This document shows, in pieces, positions 1 through 7,811 of a stretch of DNA of 15,110 nt. Origin of the DNA: Planctomycetaceae bacterium (lineage in GTDB: Bacteria; Planctomycetota; Planctomycetia; Pirellulales; UBA1268); assembly GCA_018694455.1 (NCBI GenBank), contig JABHNP010000303.1:1-15110 (forward strand), read 5' to 3'. Position numbers and translations under genes: made by a program. Each line of letters starts with the position of its first letter. The first letter of the stretch is position 1. A model generated the notes under the pieces. The model ran no database searches and had not been told where the DNA came from. It worked only from the letters and a program-made list of their open reading frames with translations.

Positions 1-918
1 AACAACTACAAATGATTCGCTCCCCTCAAGGCGAGCTTCATCAACTTCGACAACAAAATCACTCGCATTATCGAGCAGAGGATTTTGAATCGCCTTATTT
101 TCTACTTGCCCTGCAATAATACTAAATGGAAATGGTGGGGTGGCGAGGCTATCTGAGAACTCATCCCAGTCAGGTCCGAGTTCCATAGCACCCTCACCTG
201 CTATCCATTCGAACATTCCAAGAGACGAGAGCTGACGTGCAATAGCTGCACCCTGATTCGGTGGACCAAGCATAACCATTCGTTGACACCGCCTCAGCAA
301 TTCACTGTGCTTTTGGTTGTCTTGCAAATCTGCAATGAGGTGCCTGATAACAATGTTGCCCATGCTATGACCAACAAAAGATAAAGTCCATGTTTCAGGC
401 AGACTTTCAAGAAACTCTCGCAAGGCCGCAGCATGTGCACCGATCTTTCCTTGAGTACTTGCATACGAAAACGAGACAATTTCACAATCACATTTTTTCT
501 GCAAGACCTTCGTGAGGGGAGTCATTGAGTGCTTGGTCCGCATTAGGCCATGAACGAGCACGATACAGCGTTGGGGAGCTAATTTGGATTGAGAACGCTT
601 TGCAACTTTGTTTAGAAAAGCCTCACACTGTGCACGAGTACCCCACATCCATCTTCTATCGTTGCCGTCAAGGAGCCGCCAGTTGTCTGTCACTGCGTTA
701 TGTTGAATTCGGTATCCCTGGCGATAGCTGTGGTCTGTCCAAACTTGTAGTCCGCCAAAAGTAGGAATCGGGATAACCCATTGCCGCGATTGTTTCTTTT
801 CCTTCCTATCTGTCAGGAATTGCTTTGAAGGCTTTTCAGCTTCTTCAGCCGCACACTGCAACATGCCGTCTAGGCATGGCACGAACAGAATCAAAAGCAA
901 CACTGCAGGGAACCGCAT
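1..918 (-). CDS. Secreted lipase-like alpha/beta hydrolase, 3' end cut by the window edge
   Basis: The minus strand is open from an ATG at 918 to base 1, giving 306 codons without a stop, so the C-terminus lies outside the window. The N-terminus has a hydrophobic signal peptide (about residues 4-23) likely cut near CAA|EE, so the product is probably exported. The core shows a lipase/esterase fold: an oxyanion-type LVHG at 121-124, the nucleophile elbow GHSMG with Ser185, and a later LGPPNQG segment as in triacylglycerol lipase or PGAP1-like families. D287 in SDFVVEVD fits the catalytic Asp; the catalytic His should lie beyond the edge. An in-frame stop lies about 20 codons upstream of the ATG, with no other ATG between. 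The Shine-Dalgarno site is weak. The family is clear; the substrate (lipid or other ester) is unknown. Confidence 0.82.
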   Translation of the reverse strand, partial: MRFPAVLLLILFVPCLDGMLQCAAEEAEKPSKQFLTDRKEKKQSRQWVIPIPTFGGLQVWTDHSYRQGYRIQHNAVTDNWRLLDGNDRRWMWGTRAQCEAFLNKVAKRSQSKLAPQRCIVLVHGLMRTKHSMTPLTKVLQKKCDCEIVSFSYASTQGKIGAHAAALREFLESLPETWTLSFVGHSMGNIVIRHLIADLQDNQKHSELLRRCQRMVMLGPPNQGAAIARQLSSLGMFEWIAGEGAMELGPDWDEFSDSLATPPFPFSIIAGQVENKAIQNPLLDNASDFVVEVDEARLEGSESFVVV

Positions 919-988
919 GATTTCTAAAAAACTTCTGATCGTTGGGTTGAAGAAAATATTTTTTCTCAGGATTGTTTTGGCTTAGCAC

Positions 989-1018
989 ATCATAACTCTT
1001 TCATTCCAAAGAAGTGAA
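989..1018 (-). promoter_or_regulatory. Possible sigma-70 promoter for the lipase-like gene
   Basis: On the minus strand TTCACT (1013-1018) and TATGAT (989-994) are separated by 18 bases, about 70 bases upstream of the ATG at 918. The -10 matches the consensus at 5 of 6 positions and the -35 at 4 of 6. This is a pattern match only; planctomycete promoters are poorly defined. Confidence 0.3.
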
Positions 1019-1162
1019 TTGATATCAAACCACTCATCAACTGAGACAGAAATTAGCGGTGGTATTATCCGGCTATACGGCTGACACAGCAAGAAACGTT
1101 ATAGCGAGCTGAATACTCATGCAGAAAAGAAGAGACACTCACGGAGAACGTACTACTGACAA

Positions 1163-1519
1163 TCAATTGGTTATGCTTGACATAGATTGGAAAGAAGGAC
1201 GACCAAATAACTGATCTCCAGATTTTTGAAAGGTGTTTTGACCTTCCTCTGAAGAGAGCGCTCGCGATGCCCACCGAACCAATCCTGGGTGAATAGGCTT
1301 ACCCTTTTGATCGCAGTCGTGCAGTACTCGTGCCAACATGCGAAGTGACAATGGTTGCCTATGAGTTACTGGTTCCTGCTGCACATTTGCTGCGTATACG
1401 CTTCCCACCCCAGTAGCAGCGCTTGCATGACCTGCCTGGAGCCGGAACCCAGACACACAGACTACGACGAAAGTTGTAAATAGTCCTGCACACAACAAGT
1501 ATGTCTTCCGGAAATTCAT
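1163..1519 (-). CDS. Small exported protein of unknown function
   Basis: This encodes 118 residues that I do not recognise. Residues 1-37 form a good signal peptide: basic MNFRK, a hydrophobic stretch (YLLCAGLFTTFVVVCVSGF), then a small-residue region (HASAA) suiting signal peptidase I. The mature part, about 80 residues, is soluble-looking, with a short alpha-helical segment (LSLRMLARVLHDCD) and a single Cys; no membrane segment or known motif is visible. An AGAGG precedes the ATG by about 10 bases. It stands alone between the sulfatase and the lipase-like gene, on the same strand but with gaps of more than 240 bases on both sides, so it is probably its own transcription unit. The alternative reading frames here are less convincing because they lack this clean signal peptide. 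Confidence 0.6.
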   Translation of the reverse strand: MNFRKTYLLCAGLFTTFVVVCVSGFRLQAGHASAATGVGSVYAANVQQEPVTHRQPLSLRMLARVLHDCDQKGKPIHPGLVRWASRALSSEEGQNTFQKSGDQLFGRPSFQSMSSITN

Positions 1520-1537
1520 AGGAAGGCCTCTGAAGAG

Positions 1538-1561
1538 AAAAACCCAAAAAATGGTGGGTTT
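1538..1561 (-). promoter_or_regulatory. Leader hairpin with a short T run upstream of the small exported gene
   Basis: Read on the minus strand, AAACCCA (1561-1555) pairs with TGGGTTT (1546-1540) across an 8-base T-rich loop, and the right arm runs into a five-T stretch. It lies between the predicted promoter and the ATG at 1519, so it could act as an attenuator, or simply be a terminator of upstream read-through. The stem is short and the role is inferred. Confidence 0.3.
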
Positions 1562-1585
1562 CCGATTTGCCCTAACACAATCCTA

Positions 1586-1615
1586 ACAATAGGAATCGGC
1601 GTTGTGCCAAGTCAA
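1586..1615 (-). promoter_or_regulatory. Possible sigma-70 promoter for the small exported gene
   Basis: Minus-strand TTGACT (1610-1615, 5 of 6 to the -35 consensus) is followed after 18 bases by TATTGT (1586-1591, 4 of 6 to the -10 consensus). It is placed to start transcription about 60 bases upstream of the ATG at 1519. Confidence 0.4.
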
Positions 1616-1849
1616 GATTGATGGTGATTCACACCGTCGGAAAAAACTGCCTAATCAGACAACGCCCTACTTTTGTAGAAGGCACAGCCTCGCATTACAT
1701 GAACACCGCTCAATGCCACAGTTTGACGACACTAAGGATTTTTACTTCCACACATGACGAACGGAGGTCGTCGGGTTGTCCGCATCATCGATCACCACGT
1801 AACCCTCTGCAACGAAAACGGGTCGAGTAGATACGTCTTGAGCTCGTTT
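1616..1849. other. Non-coding stretch between sulfatase and small exported gene
   Basis: Together with its flanks this is a gap of 365 bases between the sulfatase stop (1885) and the next start (1519). Apart from the hairpins and promoter listed separately I see no gene here: the short open frames lack ribosome binding sites and protein-like composition, and there is no tRNA-like T-loop. Confidence 0.5.
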
Positions 1850-1871
1850 CTACCGAGTGACCGGTCGGTAG
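1850..1871 (-). terminator. Hairpin 13 bases downstream of the sulfatase stop
   Basis: CTACCGA (1850-1856) and TCGGTAG (1865-1871) form a perfect 7-bp stem with an 8-base loop directly after the sulfatase gene. There is no T run on either strand, so it would be a non-canonical terminator or an mRNA 3' end-protecting hairpin. Confidence 0.35.
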
Positions 1872-1884
1872 GAAGGCGACAAAC

Positions 1885-3465
1885 TTACTGAAGTTCTTTT
1901 CGAAGTGCTTCATCGACGATAAAAGCTTCTGGAAAATCTGCCGCCTTCACGCCGCCTCGACTTCGAAGGCGTTCTGTCTTTCGGTGTCCTCTTGGGCGAT
2001 TTAATGGTATTTCCATTCCGCCAAGATCTTCCATCATCGTGTAAAGTCGGTCCTGCAATTGTTGTTTCATATCTTGAAACGCTGGATCATATATGAGATT
2101 GTTTTGTTCTTCCGGATCGTTCTTTATATCGAAGAGTTCATCAGTCTCCCATAAGCCATAATATGTTGTGTATTTGAACTGATCACCACGCAACGAAAAA
2201 TGAGTCGGTGTTTGTGGGTAGTTTTGTTCCCAATAGTAAACATATAAAAAGTAATCACGCCATTGGATCGACTTCCCCTGGGCTAGTGGCAGAAAACTCT
2301 TTCCGTCCATATGTGGTGGCATCTTCAGCCCCATGGTCTGCATGACTGTTGGCGCAATATCAATATTTGCCACAACTTCATCTACAACTGTGCCACCTTC
2401 AATGATCTCTGGACATTGCATGAGCATTGGTACTCGACTCGATGTTTCATACGCCACGCGCTTATCAATCAAACCATGTTCACCAAACATGTAACCATTG
2501 TCACCCATATAAATGACAACTGTTTCATCATAAATCCCCATATCTTTTAACTGTTTCATGACAGCACCAATGCTGTCATCTACCGAGCGTAACGCCTCGC
2601 AATAACTTTTACAGAATGATTCAATACTGTTGGCTGTATGAAGTGGAAAGTCCATGCCATGCCAACTATTGCGCTGGTCAAGAAGCCAACGCGGACGATT
2701 GAGTTGATTCTCGGTCAGTCGTTGACTTGATGCAGGAAGCGTAAACGGTTGCTCCGAAAGAGTACCCTTATACTTTGGCTCAGGGGTAAAAGGACCGTGC
2801 ACTGCCTTATGCGAAAGATACAGAAAAAATGGTTTATTGCGTTCTGTCTCCTGAAGAAATTCAACAGCTTTTCTCGTCAACAGCGTTGTAATGTATCCAT
2901 CCTGTGGCACCCGTTTTCCGTTATCATTAATGGTATACGTATCGCTGGGTGAGTAATACTTTCCCTGCCCTTTGAAACTGAACCAGTAGTCAAAACCTGA
3001 CCGACGATCATCACTCACATGACCCATATGCCACTTTCCAATAAACCCTGTCTTGTATCCTGATTTCTGTAGATACTCAGGAAAGAACAACGTACCTTCA
3101 GGCACTGGCCTTTGGTTGTCGATCACCCGATGACGAAAGGTATAAAGACCAGTGAGAATTGATGCTCGGCTTGGTGAACACAACGAAGTCGTGACAAAGG
3201 CATTGCTGAGATGTGCGCCTTCTTGTGCCATCGCATCCATATACGGTGTTTTTGCAAAGGGATGCCCCATGAAACTCATTGCATCATAACGATGATCATC
3301 GGAAAGAATGAAAACGACATTCCGAGGTCTCACACCTTCAATTTTTTTTGGCACAACAGAATTCGGTACAGGAGTAACGTCTGCGAACACTGAAGACGCA
3401 ACGCTCATTCCCATGACCAGTCGCAAGATAAATACTTTTAATCGATTGTGAATCTCGTTTTTCAT
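1885..3465 (-). CDS. Exported Cys-type sulfatase (S1 family)
   Basis: This hydrolyses sulfate esters, probably on glycans, in the periplasm or outside. From the ATG at 3465 it has 526 residues, with a signal peptide ending near VFA|DV (about residue 29). The S1 sulfatase landmarks are in order: metal ligands in LSDDH (D56, D57), the maturation motif CSPSR at 96-100 whose Cys96 should become formylglycine, GKWHMGH further on, and the DNG metal site before KRVAYETSSRVP. The C-terminal part fits the usual DUF4976-type end. Overall it resembles N-acetylglucosamine-6-sulfatase-like members, but substrate cannot be read from sequence. An in-frame GTG at 3489 would add 8 residues; I prefer the ATG because the signal peptide then starts normally. 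The formylglycine-generating enzyme it needs is not in the window. The gene lies 143 bases downstream of the ThuA-like gene and is probably co-transcribed with it. Confidence 0.93.
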   Translation of the reverse strand: MKNEIHNRLKVFILRLVMGMSVASSVFADVTPVPNSVVPKKIEGVRPRNVVFILSDDHRYDAMSFMGHPFAKTPYMDAMAQEGAHLSNAFVTTSLCSPSRASILTGLYTFRHRVIDNQRPVPEGTLFFPEYLQKSGYKTGFIGKWHMGHVSDDRRSGFDYWFSFKGQGKYYSPSDTYTINDNGKRVPQDGYITTLLTRKAVEFLQETERNKPFFLYLSHKAVHGPFTPEPKYKGTLSEQPFTLPASSQRLTENQLNRPRWLLDQRNSWHGMDFPLHTANSIESFCKSYCEALRSVDDSIGAVMKQLKDMGIYDETVVIYMGDNGYMFGEHGLIDKRVAYETSSRVPMLMQCPEIIEGGTVVDEVVANIDIAPTVMQTMGLKMPPHMDGKSFLPLAQGKSIQWRDYFLYVYYWEQNYPQTPTHFSLRGDQFKYTTYYGLWETDELFDIKNDPEEQNNLIYDPAFQDMKQQLQDRLYTMMEDLGGMEIPLNRPRGHRKTERLRSRGGVKAADFPEAFIVDEALRKELQ

Positions 3466-3608
3466 AGTCCGGCTCGTACCAGAAGTCACGTCTTCATTCG
3501 GACAGGCACACCTTACCTTGATCCTATTTTAGAACTCATTGACAATCTCTGACCATTCATCATATCGAGTCCTATTGTTCATAGAATTCGTTTCCCAAGG
3601 GCGTGTTT

Positions 3609-4490
3609 TTATTTGCCATACCCAGTTGCTGGCTGGCCTGAATCTGTCAGTTTGTGGGTGCTCCAAAGGAGTCCACGGCAGATCAGGTCAAGATACCGAT
3701 CATCGCCAACCGTGTCGTTGTTATGACCAAGTGACGTACTAAAAATTCGTGTCTTTTTTGGACCAAACTCATTTGTCCAAGCAACAACTGCCTCTGCCTC
3801 AGTGGGCTTTGCATCCGGATCGATGGGCTTATTTTTCTTCCTTCTTGGCATCTGCATCTGTCTGCCAGATGCCACAACATTCGCACTGTCATAAACACGA
3901 ACATTGTTATACAGTTCTTCATTCATTGTTTTCCAGGATGATAAACCTTTTGCAATCACATGGTCCGAATAGGTCACATCAATTGGTGACTGTGGACCAT
4001 GACGAGATGATTGCAAACCAATCATCTCGTACCATCCACTGTTATCGGCTCCATCTTCTACCGGTTCCTGAAAGTTTCCCCATCGGTAGGAGTGCATTGC
4101 ACAATGAAGATTCACCGCTGGTACACCGTTACTATGTGCCTTCAGAATCCGATCGACATACGGTTGCTCGCTCACATTTGCACTGCATTCGTCATGAATG
4201 ACCACATCAAAGTCACGCGCCCAGCCATCGGATTCATAGATGTCAAAACGTGCTTCAGTCGAAGTATCGGGGTTATAGATAACCTCAACAGACGCATTGA
4301 TTCTTCCTTCTATTCCCTTCTTTAGAAGTTTTGTCTGTGTGGCATAGTCATGACAACAGCCGCCGGCAACGATCAAGACTTTTAAAGGCTCAGTTGCAGC
4401 AGCTTCAACCGTTTGAAGGCAAAAACGATATTGAGAAGTCACAAAACAAAGAGCAACAAGGATCACCAGACGCGTGGAAGAAAAACACAT
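3609..4490 (-). CDS. Exported ThuA-like domain protein
   Basis: This encodes 293 residues with a signal peptide (hydrophobic residues about 8-30, ending near VEAAATE). The remainder matches the ThuA-like (trehalose utilisation) domain, a class I glutamine-amidotransferase-like fold: the first beta strand VLIVAGGCCHDY, a central VNLHCAMHSYRWG, an HGPQSPIDV segment, and the C-terminal signature SLGHNNDTVGDDRYLDL ending in GLLWS. These proteins occur with sugar-utilisation genes and are very common in planctomycetes, but their reaction is still poorly defined. The start is supported by GGAGAG at 4497-4502 (minus), six bases before the ATG. It is first in a likely two-gene unit with the sulfatase and diverges from the DNase I-like gene across 180 bases. 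Confidence 0.88.
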   Translation of the reverse strand: MCFSSTRLVILVALCFVTSQYRFCLQTVEAAATEPLKVLIVAGGCCHDYATQTKLLKKGIEGRINASVEVIYNPDTSTEARFDIYESDGWARDFDVVIHDECSANVSEQPYVDRILKAHSNGVPAVNLHCAMHSYRWGNFQEPVEDGADNSGWYEMIGLQSSRHGPQSPIDVTYSDHVIAKGLSSWKTMNEELYNNVRVYDSANVVASGRQMQMPRRKKNKPIDPDAKPTEAEAVVAWTNEFGPKKTRIFSTSLGHNNDTVGDDRYLDLICRGLLWSTHKLTDSGQPATGYGK

Positions 4491-4670
4491 GTGAAACTCT
4501 CCGGGAAAGGGAAACTAAGGAAGCCTTATCATACCTTCATTTCAACGTGTTTTATCTATTTCCCCACTTATTTCGGTATCACTACTGTTTGGCAAAAAGT
4601 AGCGGCCTCCGAGGACTTTTCCGAGTCGACACGCCATGGCTGCCGATAGCAACTTCAAAAGGAAGGTGCT
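4491..4670. promoter_or_regulatory. Divergent control region for ThuA-like and DNase I-like genes
   Basis: These 180 bases separate two genes pointing away from each other, so promoters for both must lie here or very near. The Shine-Dalgarno sites are GGAGAG at 4497-4502 on the minus strand and AGGAAGG at 4660-4666 on the plus strand. I found no convincing -35/-10 pair. Confidence 0.5.
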
Positions 4671-5594
4671 GTGGGAACAAAAAACGGCCGTGTGTGGATT
4701 CTGACAATATTCGTGACTGTTTTTGTAAACAGTTCGGATACCTGCACCTATGGCAAAGCCCTTGAGCAACGGTCGGCAGAGACTGTCCGTATTGCGAGTT
4801 TCAATATCCAAGTATTTGGCACATCCAAAATGGCCAAGTCTCATGTTGTTGATACCTTGGCAAAAGTAATTCGCAATTTTGATATCGTGGCTATTCAAGA
4901 AGTCCGAGCCAAATCGCCTGACGTTATTCCAAGTTTTATAAAACATGTGAACGCTGATGGCAGCAGCTACCAATATGTCATTGGACCACGACTTGGTCGA
5001 ACAACGAGTAAGGAACAATATACTTTTCTGTATGATACCCGTCGTATTGAAGTAGATACGACTTCAGTTGGAACAATGCAGGATCCCGGAGATCGACTTC
5101 ACCGACCTCCACTCTTTGTACGTTTTCGATCTCGCATGCTTCCGCCGGAGCAAAGTTTTACATTCTGGATGATCAATATTCATACAGATCCTGATGAAGT
5201 ACCAGAAGAAGTTGATGCACTCGCCGATGCTTTTCTCGCACTGAAACTCGCGCGTCCTGATGAAGACGACATCATTTTGCTCGGAGATCTCAATGCCGCA
5301 CCAAAACAGTTCGGTCGACTTGGTACGTTACATGACATTACGTGGGCTGTGTCTGGCACAACAACGAATACCCGTCGTACAAAGACATATGACAACCTTG
5401 TCTTTGAACGAACAACTACCGCTGAGTACACAGGTCGTTGGGGGGTACTTGATTTACAAAGCACGTACGGGCTGAGTCTTCAGCAAGCACTCGAAGTCTC
5501 TGATCACAACCCGGTGTGGGCAGCATTTACCGCACGCGAATCCATACCAAAAAACACTGCTTCACTACCAGCACATACTGGTCGTCTCAACTAA
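4671..5594 (+). CDS. Secreted DNase I-like endonuclease (endonuclease/exonuclease/phosphatase fold)
   Basis: This probably cleaves DNA outside the cytoplasm. The 307-residue product starts at GTG (AGGAAGG just upstream; an in-frame stop at 4647 rules out earlier starts) with a signal peptide over about residues 8-30. The rest follows DNase I more closely than generic members of the fold: ASFNIQVFG at 43-50, IQEVR with metal-binding Glu77, the YTFLYD strand near 117, NIHTDP with catalytic His171, GDLNA with Asp206 and Asn208, YDNLV with Asp241, and SDHNP with Asp278-His279. All these residues have counterparts in mammalian DNase I, so the active site looks complete. It stands alone on the plus strand, divergent from the ThuA-like gene and convergent with the DUF1080 fusion. 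An 18-base tandem repeat spans its stop. Roles could be phosphate or nucleotide scavenging from environmental DNA. Confidence 0.88.
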   Translation: MGTKNGRVWILTIFVTVFVNSSDTCTYGKALEQRSAETVRIASFNIQVFGTSKMAKSHVVDTLAKVIRNFDIVAIQEVRAKSPDVIPSFIKHVNADGSSYQYVIGPRLGRTTSKEQYTFLYDTRRIEVDTTSVGTMQDPGDRLHRPPLFVRFRSRMLPPEQSFTFWMINIHTDPDEVPEEVDALADAFLALKLARPDEDDIILLGDLNAAPKQFGRLGTLHDITWAVSGTTTNTRRTKTYDNLVFERTTTAEYTGRWGVLDLQSTYGLSLQQALEVSDHNPVWAAFTARESIPKNTASLPAHTGRLN

Positions 5595-5613
5595 TCTGGT
5601 CATCTCAACTCAT
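5578..5613. repeat. 18-base tandem duplication across the stop codon of the DNase I-like gene
   Basis: Bases 5578-5595 and 5596-5613 are two adjacent 18-base copies that differ at only two positions (16 of 18 identical). One difference changes TAA in the first copy to TCA in the second, so the stop lies in copy one and the second copy would continue the same frame. Confidence 0.75.
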
Positions 5614-5633
5614 GCTGAGGTATCGAGGAGTCC

Positions 5634-7568
5634 CTAGTGTGCTTGCAGTTGATAGATTCCCTGCCCTGTTTTTGATGAAGTAAGTACGTAAACAGTTCCC
5701 TGCTCATCATGACCAAAACCAAATATTGGTAAACCATTCCAAGGAATAAGGTGATTGGAAATTGTAGAAGCGTTATGGACATCTTGCACATTCAAGGCCC
5801 AAAGACGGCCTGAAACAAAATCTCCATAGAGATAGCAGCCCTCAAGGTCAGGTATTTCACTTCCTCGAACAACGATACCACCCGTGATTGATTTTCCAAT
5901 CTGATGATCGTATTCCCAAACAGGATCAATCACCGCAACATCAGCTATCACATTACCAAAAGGATGGCTCCCTTCTCTTCGCCTCCAACCGTAGTTCCCT
6001 CCCTTTTGCACACAATTAATCTCTTCTTGTAGATCTTGGCCTACATCTGCCACCCAGAGGTTGCCTGTAACATCATCGAATGTCAGTTGCCACGGATTAC
6101 GGAAACCATATGCCCAGATTTCTGGACGAACCCCATCCGTATTGATAAAAGGATTATCCGAAGGCACCGCATAGGCTGTCTCTGACCCAGAGTGATCAAC
6201 ATCAATTCGAAGTATCTTCCCCAGTAAAACGCCAAGATTCTGAGCGTTATCAAAAGGATCATTGCGGCTTCCACCATCACCGAGACCAATGTAAAGAAAA
6301 CCATCGGGACCAAAAGCAATGGATCCACCATTATGATTTGGAAACGGTTGATCGAATTGAAGAAGTATTTCTTCACTCTTTAGAACAGCTGTATTTGGAT
6401 CATGAGTTGATACATGAAATCGAGATATTCGTTCTGACTTTGGTGCATCTACAGGGCTATAACAAATGAAAAACTCACCATTTTTTGTAAAATCTGGATG
6501 AAATGCAAGACCAAGCAAACCTTCTTCATTTGACTTTTTCCATGGCCGGGTGACATTGGCAAGATCAAGAAAAACTTTTGCCTTCTGACTATCGTCTCCG
6601 ATCACATAAATCCGTCCTGTTTGTTCCACAATAAATCGTCGTCCAGATCCATCACCCGCATGCGTCACTGATAGAGGACGAAGTGGTGGCACAGGCTTCC
6701 CATCATCAGACACTGGCTTCCAGCCTTCCCATGTAATGTCTGGGAAAGCCGGTACTGCCGTAAGATTGAGCACGCCATCAGATGGTTCCTGTGGCAATTT
6801 GCCCTCTGGTAATCGACGTACTTTGATGGATCGAAAGGCCACTTCATCGCCGTGGTCTTGTAGGCAAATGTGACCGTCACCTGTTTTGCCAAACTGGTTA
6901 TGTTGAGCAAACTTACTTTTTTCGACGCGGTTGTTCCAGTCATCACTTCCAATAACAAACTTGTAATAACTCACGCCATTGAGACAGACCTCACAAGAAC
7001 CCGGTGTCACTCGCAAGTACAGATGGTTCCACTCTCCCGCGGGTCGCGTTGCATCAACAAATTCTGCTGTCGGTAGTCCGGCTGCTTGTTCTATTCGTGT
7101 GACCCATTTTTTTTCTCGAGGTTCGTACAACTGGTAGAGCCACCCTGCTTGCTGGGCGTCTTTCCCAGCTTCGTTATCAATAATTTGAACTTCTGGACCG
7201 CTATACCATGGTCGTTTTCCATCTTCAGTGACATGAAACATCAGTCCACTGTTACCTGCCGTACTTATTCGATATTCAAGTTGGATTTCGAAACTGTCAT
7301 ACGTTTCTTTTGTGAGAAGATCTCCAGCGGCCTCTGTACGCACGATGGCGCCATCAAGAACATGCCACCCGGCACCTGGAGTATCTTGCTGATATCCCTT
7401 GAAGCCGCGTAGTGATGTGCCATCAAAAAGCAGTTCCCAGCCACTTCGTTTCTCAGACTCTGTGAGGCGGTTTATAGATTCATCTGCAAACACGCCACTA
7501 ATGCCTACCAGAAGGAGCAACCAGGCTGTCAGAATGTGCTTTGTATTCGGGTATCCTGTGGTGTTCAT
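5634..7568 (-). CDS. Exported fusion of DUF1080 (3-keto-disaccharide hydrolase-like) and PQQ-type glucose/sorbosone dehydrogenase
   Basis: This is a 644-residue two-domain protein behind a signal peptide (hydrophobic 11-27, cut near VFA|DE). Residues about 39-252 are a DUF1080 domain, a jelly-roll glycan-binding/hydrolase fold: WELLFDGTSLRGFKG, SGLMFHV, the EVQIIDNE strand, GEWNHLYLRV, and the closing HGDEVAFRSIKVRRL. Residues about 275-640 are a beta-propeller of the soluble glucose/sorbosone dehydrogenase family: GLLGLAFHPDF, PNHNGGSIAFGPDG with His412 at the catalytic-base position, the GDGGSRNDPFDNAQ metal/PQQ loop, YGFRNPWQLTFD, and VADVGQDLQEEIN. No haem-binding CXXCH is present, so electrons would leave through another carrier. 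AAGGAG at 7576-7581 sits seven bases before the ATG at 7568 and settles the start; an open frame continues to 7784 but lacks protein-like character. DUF1080 members include 3-keto-glycoside hydrolases, so the fusion may act on oxidised sugars. It converges with the DNase I-like gene. Confidence 0.9.
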   Translation of the reverse strand: MNTTGYPNTKHILTAWLLLLVGISGVFADESINRLTESEKRSGWELLFDGTSLRGFKGYQQDTPGAGWHVLDGAIVRTEAAGDLLTKETYDSFEIQLEYRISTAGNSGLMFHVTEDGKRPWYSGPEVQIIDNEAGKDAQQAGWLYQLYEPREKKWVTRIEQAAGLPTAEFVDATRPAGEWNHLYLRVTPGSCEVCLNGVSYYKFVIGSDDWNNRVEKSKFAQHNQFGKTGDGHICLQDHGDEVAFRSIKVRRLPEGKLPQEPSDGVLNLTAVPAFPDITWEGWKPVSDDGKPVPPLRPLSVTHAGDGSGRRFIVEQTGRIYVIGDDSQKAKVFLDLANVTRPWKKSNEEGLLGLAFHPDFTKNGEFFICYSPVDAPKSERISRFHVSTHDPNTAVLKSEEILLQFDQPFPNHNGGSIAFGPDGFLYIGLGDGGSRNDPFDNAQNLGVLLGKILRIDVDHSGSETAYAVPSDNPFINTDGVRPEIWAYGFRNPWQLTFDDVTGNLWVADVGQDLQEEINCVQKGGNYGWRRREGSHPFGNVIADVAVIDPVWEYDHQIGKSITGGIVVRGSEIPDLEGCYLYGDFVSGRLWALNVQDVHNASTISNHLIPWNGLPIFGFGHDEQGTVYVLTSSKTGQGIYQLQAH

Positions 7569-7575
7569 CGAGTGG

Positions 7576-7581
7576 CTCCTT
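7576..7581 (-). promoter_or_regulatory. Strong ribosome binding site deciding the start of the DUF1080 fusion
   Basis: AAGGAG on the minus strand lies seven bases before the ATG at 7568. The signal peptide begins immediately after this ATG, so the 72 extra codons open upstream are not part of the protein. Confidence 0.8.
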
Positions 7582-7811
7582 ACCGCATGTATTGATTGGT
7601 ATGTTTTGCCTTGTGAGGCATGCTGGGACTGGCTTTTCAAAAAAATATACCGAAGACTTCGTCTTAATAAGGTTACAAGAATATTCATATTACGAAACAT
7701 CTGTTGGACTTCTGGTCTGCTGGAATGGTAATCTGAATTCTTGTTCTCGCTCTCGCCAGACGCTATTCCTTTCAGACGTGGCACAGAGATTTAGCCTCAG
7801 CGGAAGATCCT

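Noticed and set aside
1..918. Lipoprotein reading of the lipase-like N-terminus (Cys22)
   Set aside because: The residues before the Cys (MLQ) do not fit a lipobox, so ordinary signal peptidase I cleavage is more likely.
953..962. AAAATATTTT palindrome upstream of the lipase-like gene
   Set aside because: Purely A/T and short; it cannot be told apart from ordinary AT-rich leader sequence, and a terminator would need a GC stem.
1618..1830. Plus-strand open frame of 70 codons between sulfatase and small exported gene
   Set aside because: No ribosome binding site, His/Arg-rich low-quality composition, and it covers the predicted minus-strand promoter area.
3749..4201. Plus-strand open frame of 150 codons opposite the ThuA-like gene
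   Set aside because: It is rich in His and Ser with no fold signature, and the minus strand encodes clear ThuA motifs throughout.
4486..4493. Palindrome CACATGTG over the ThuA-like start codon
   Set aside because: Only eight bases and expected by chance; no second copy in the divergent region to suggest an operator.
7569..7784. N-terminal extension of the DUF1080 fusion by 72 residues
   Set aside because: A strong AAGGAG precedes the ATG at 7568 and the signal peptide starts there; the extension has no function-like features.
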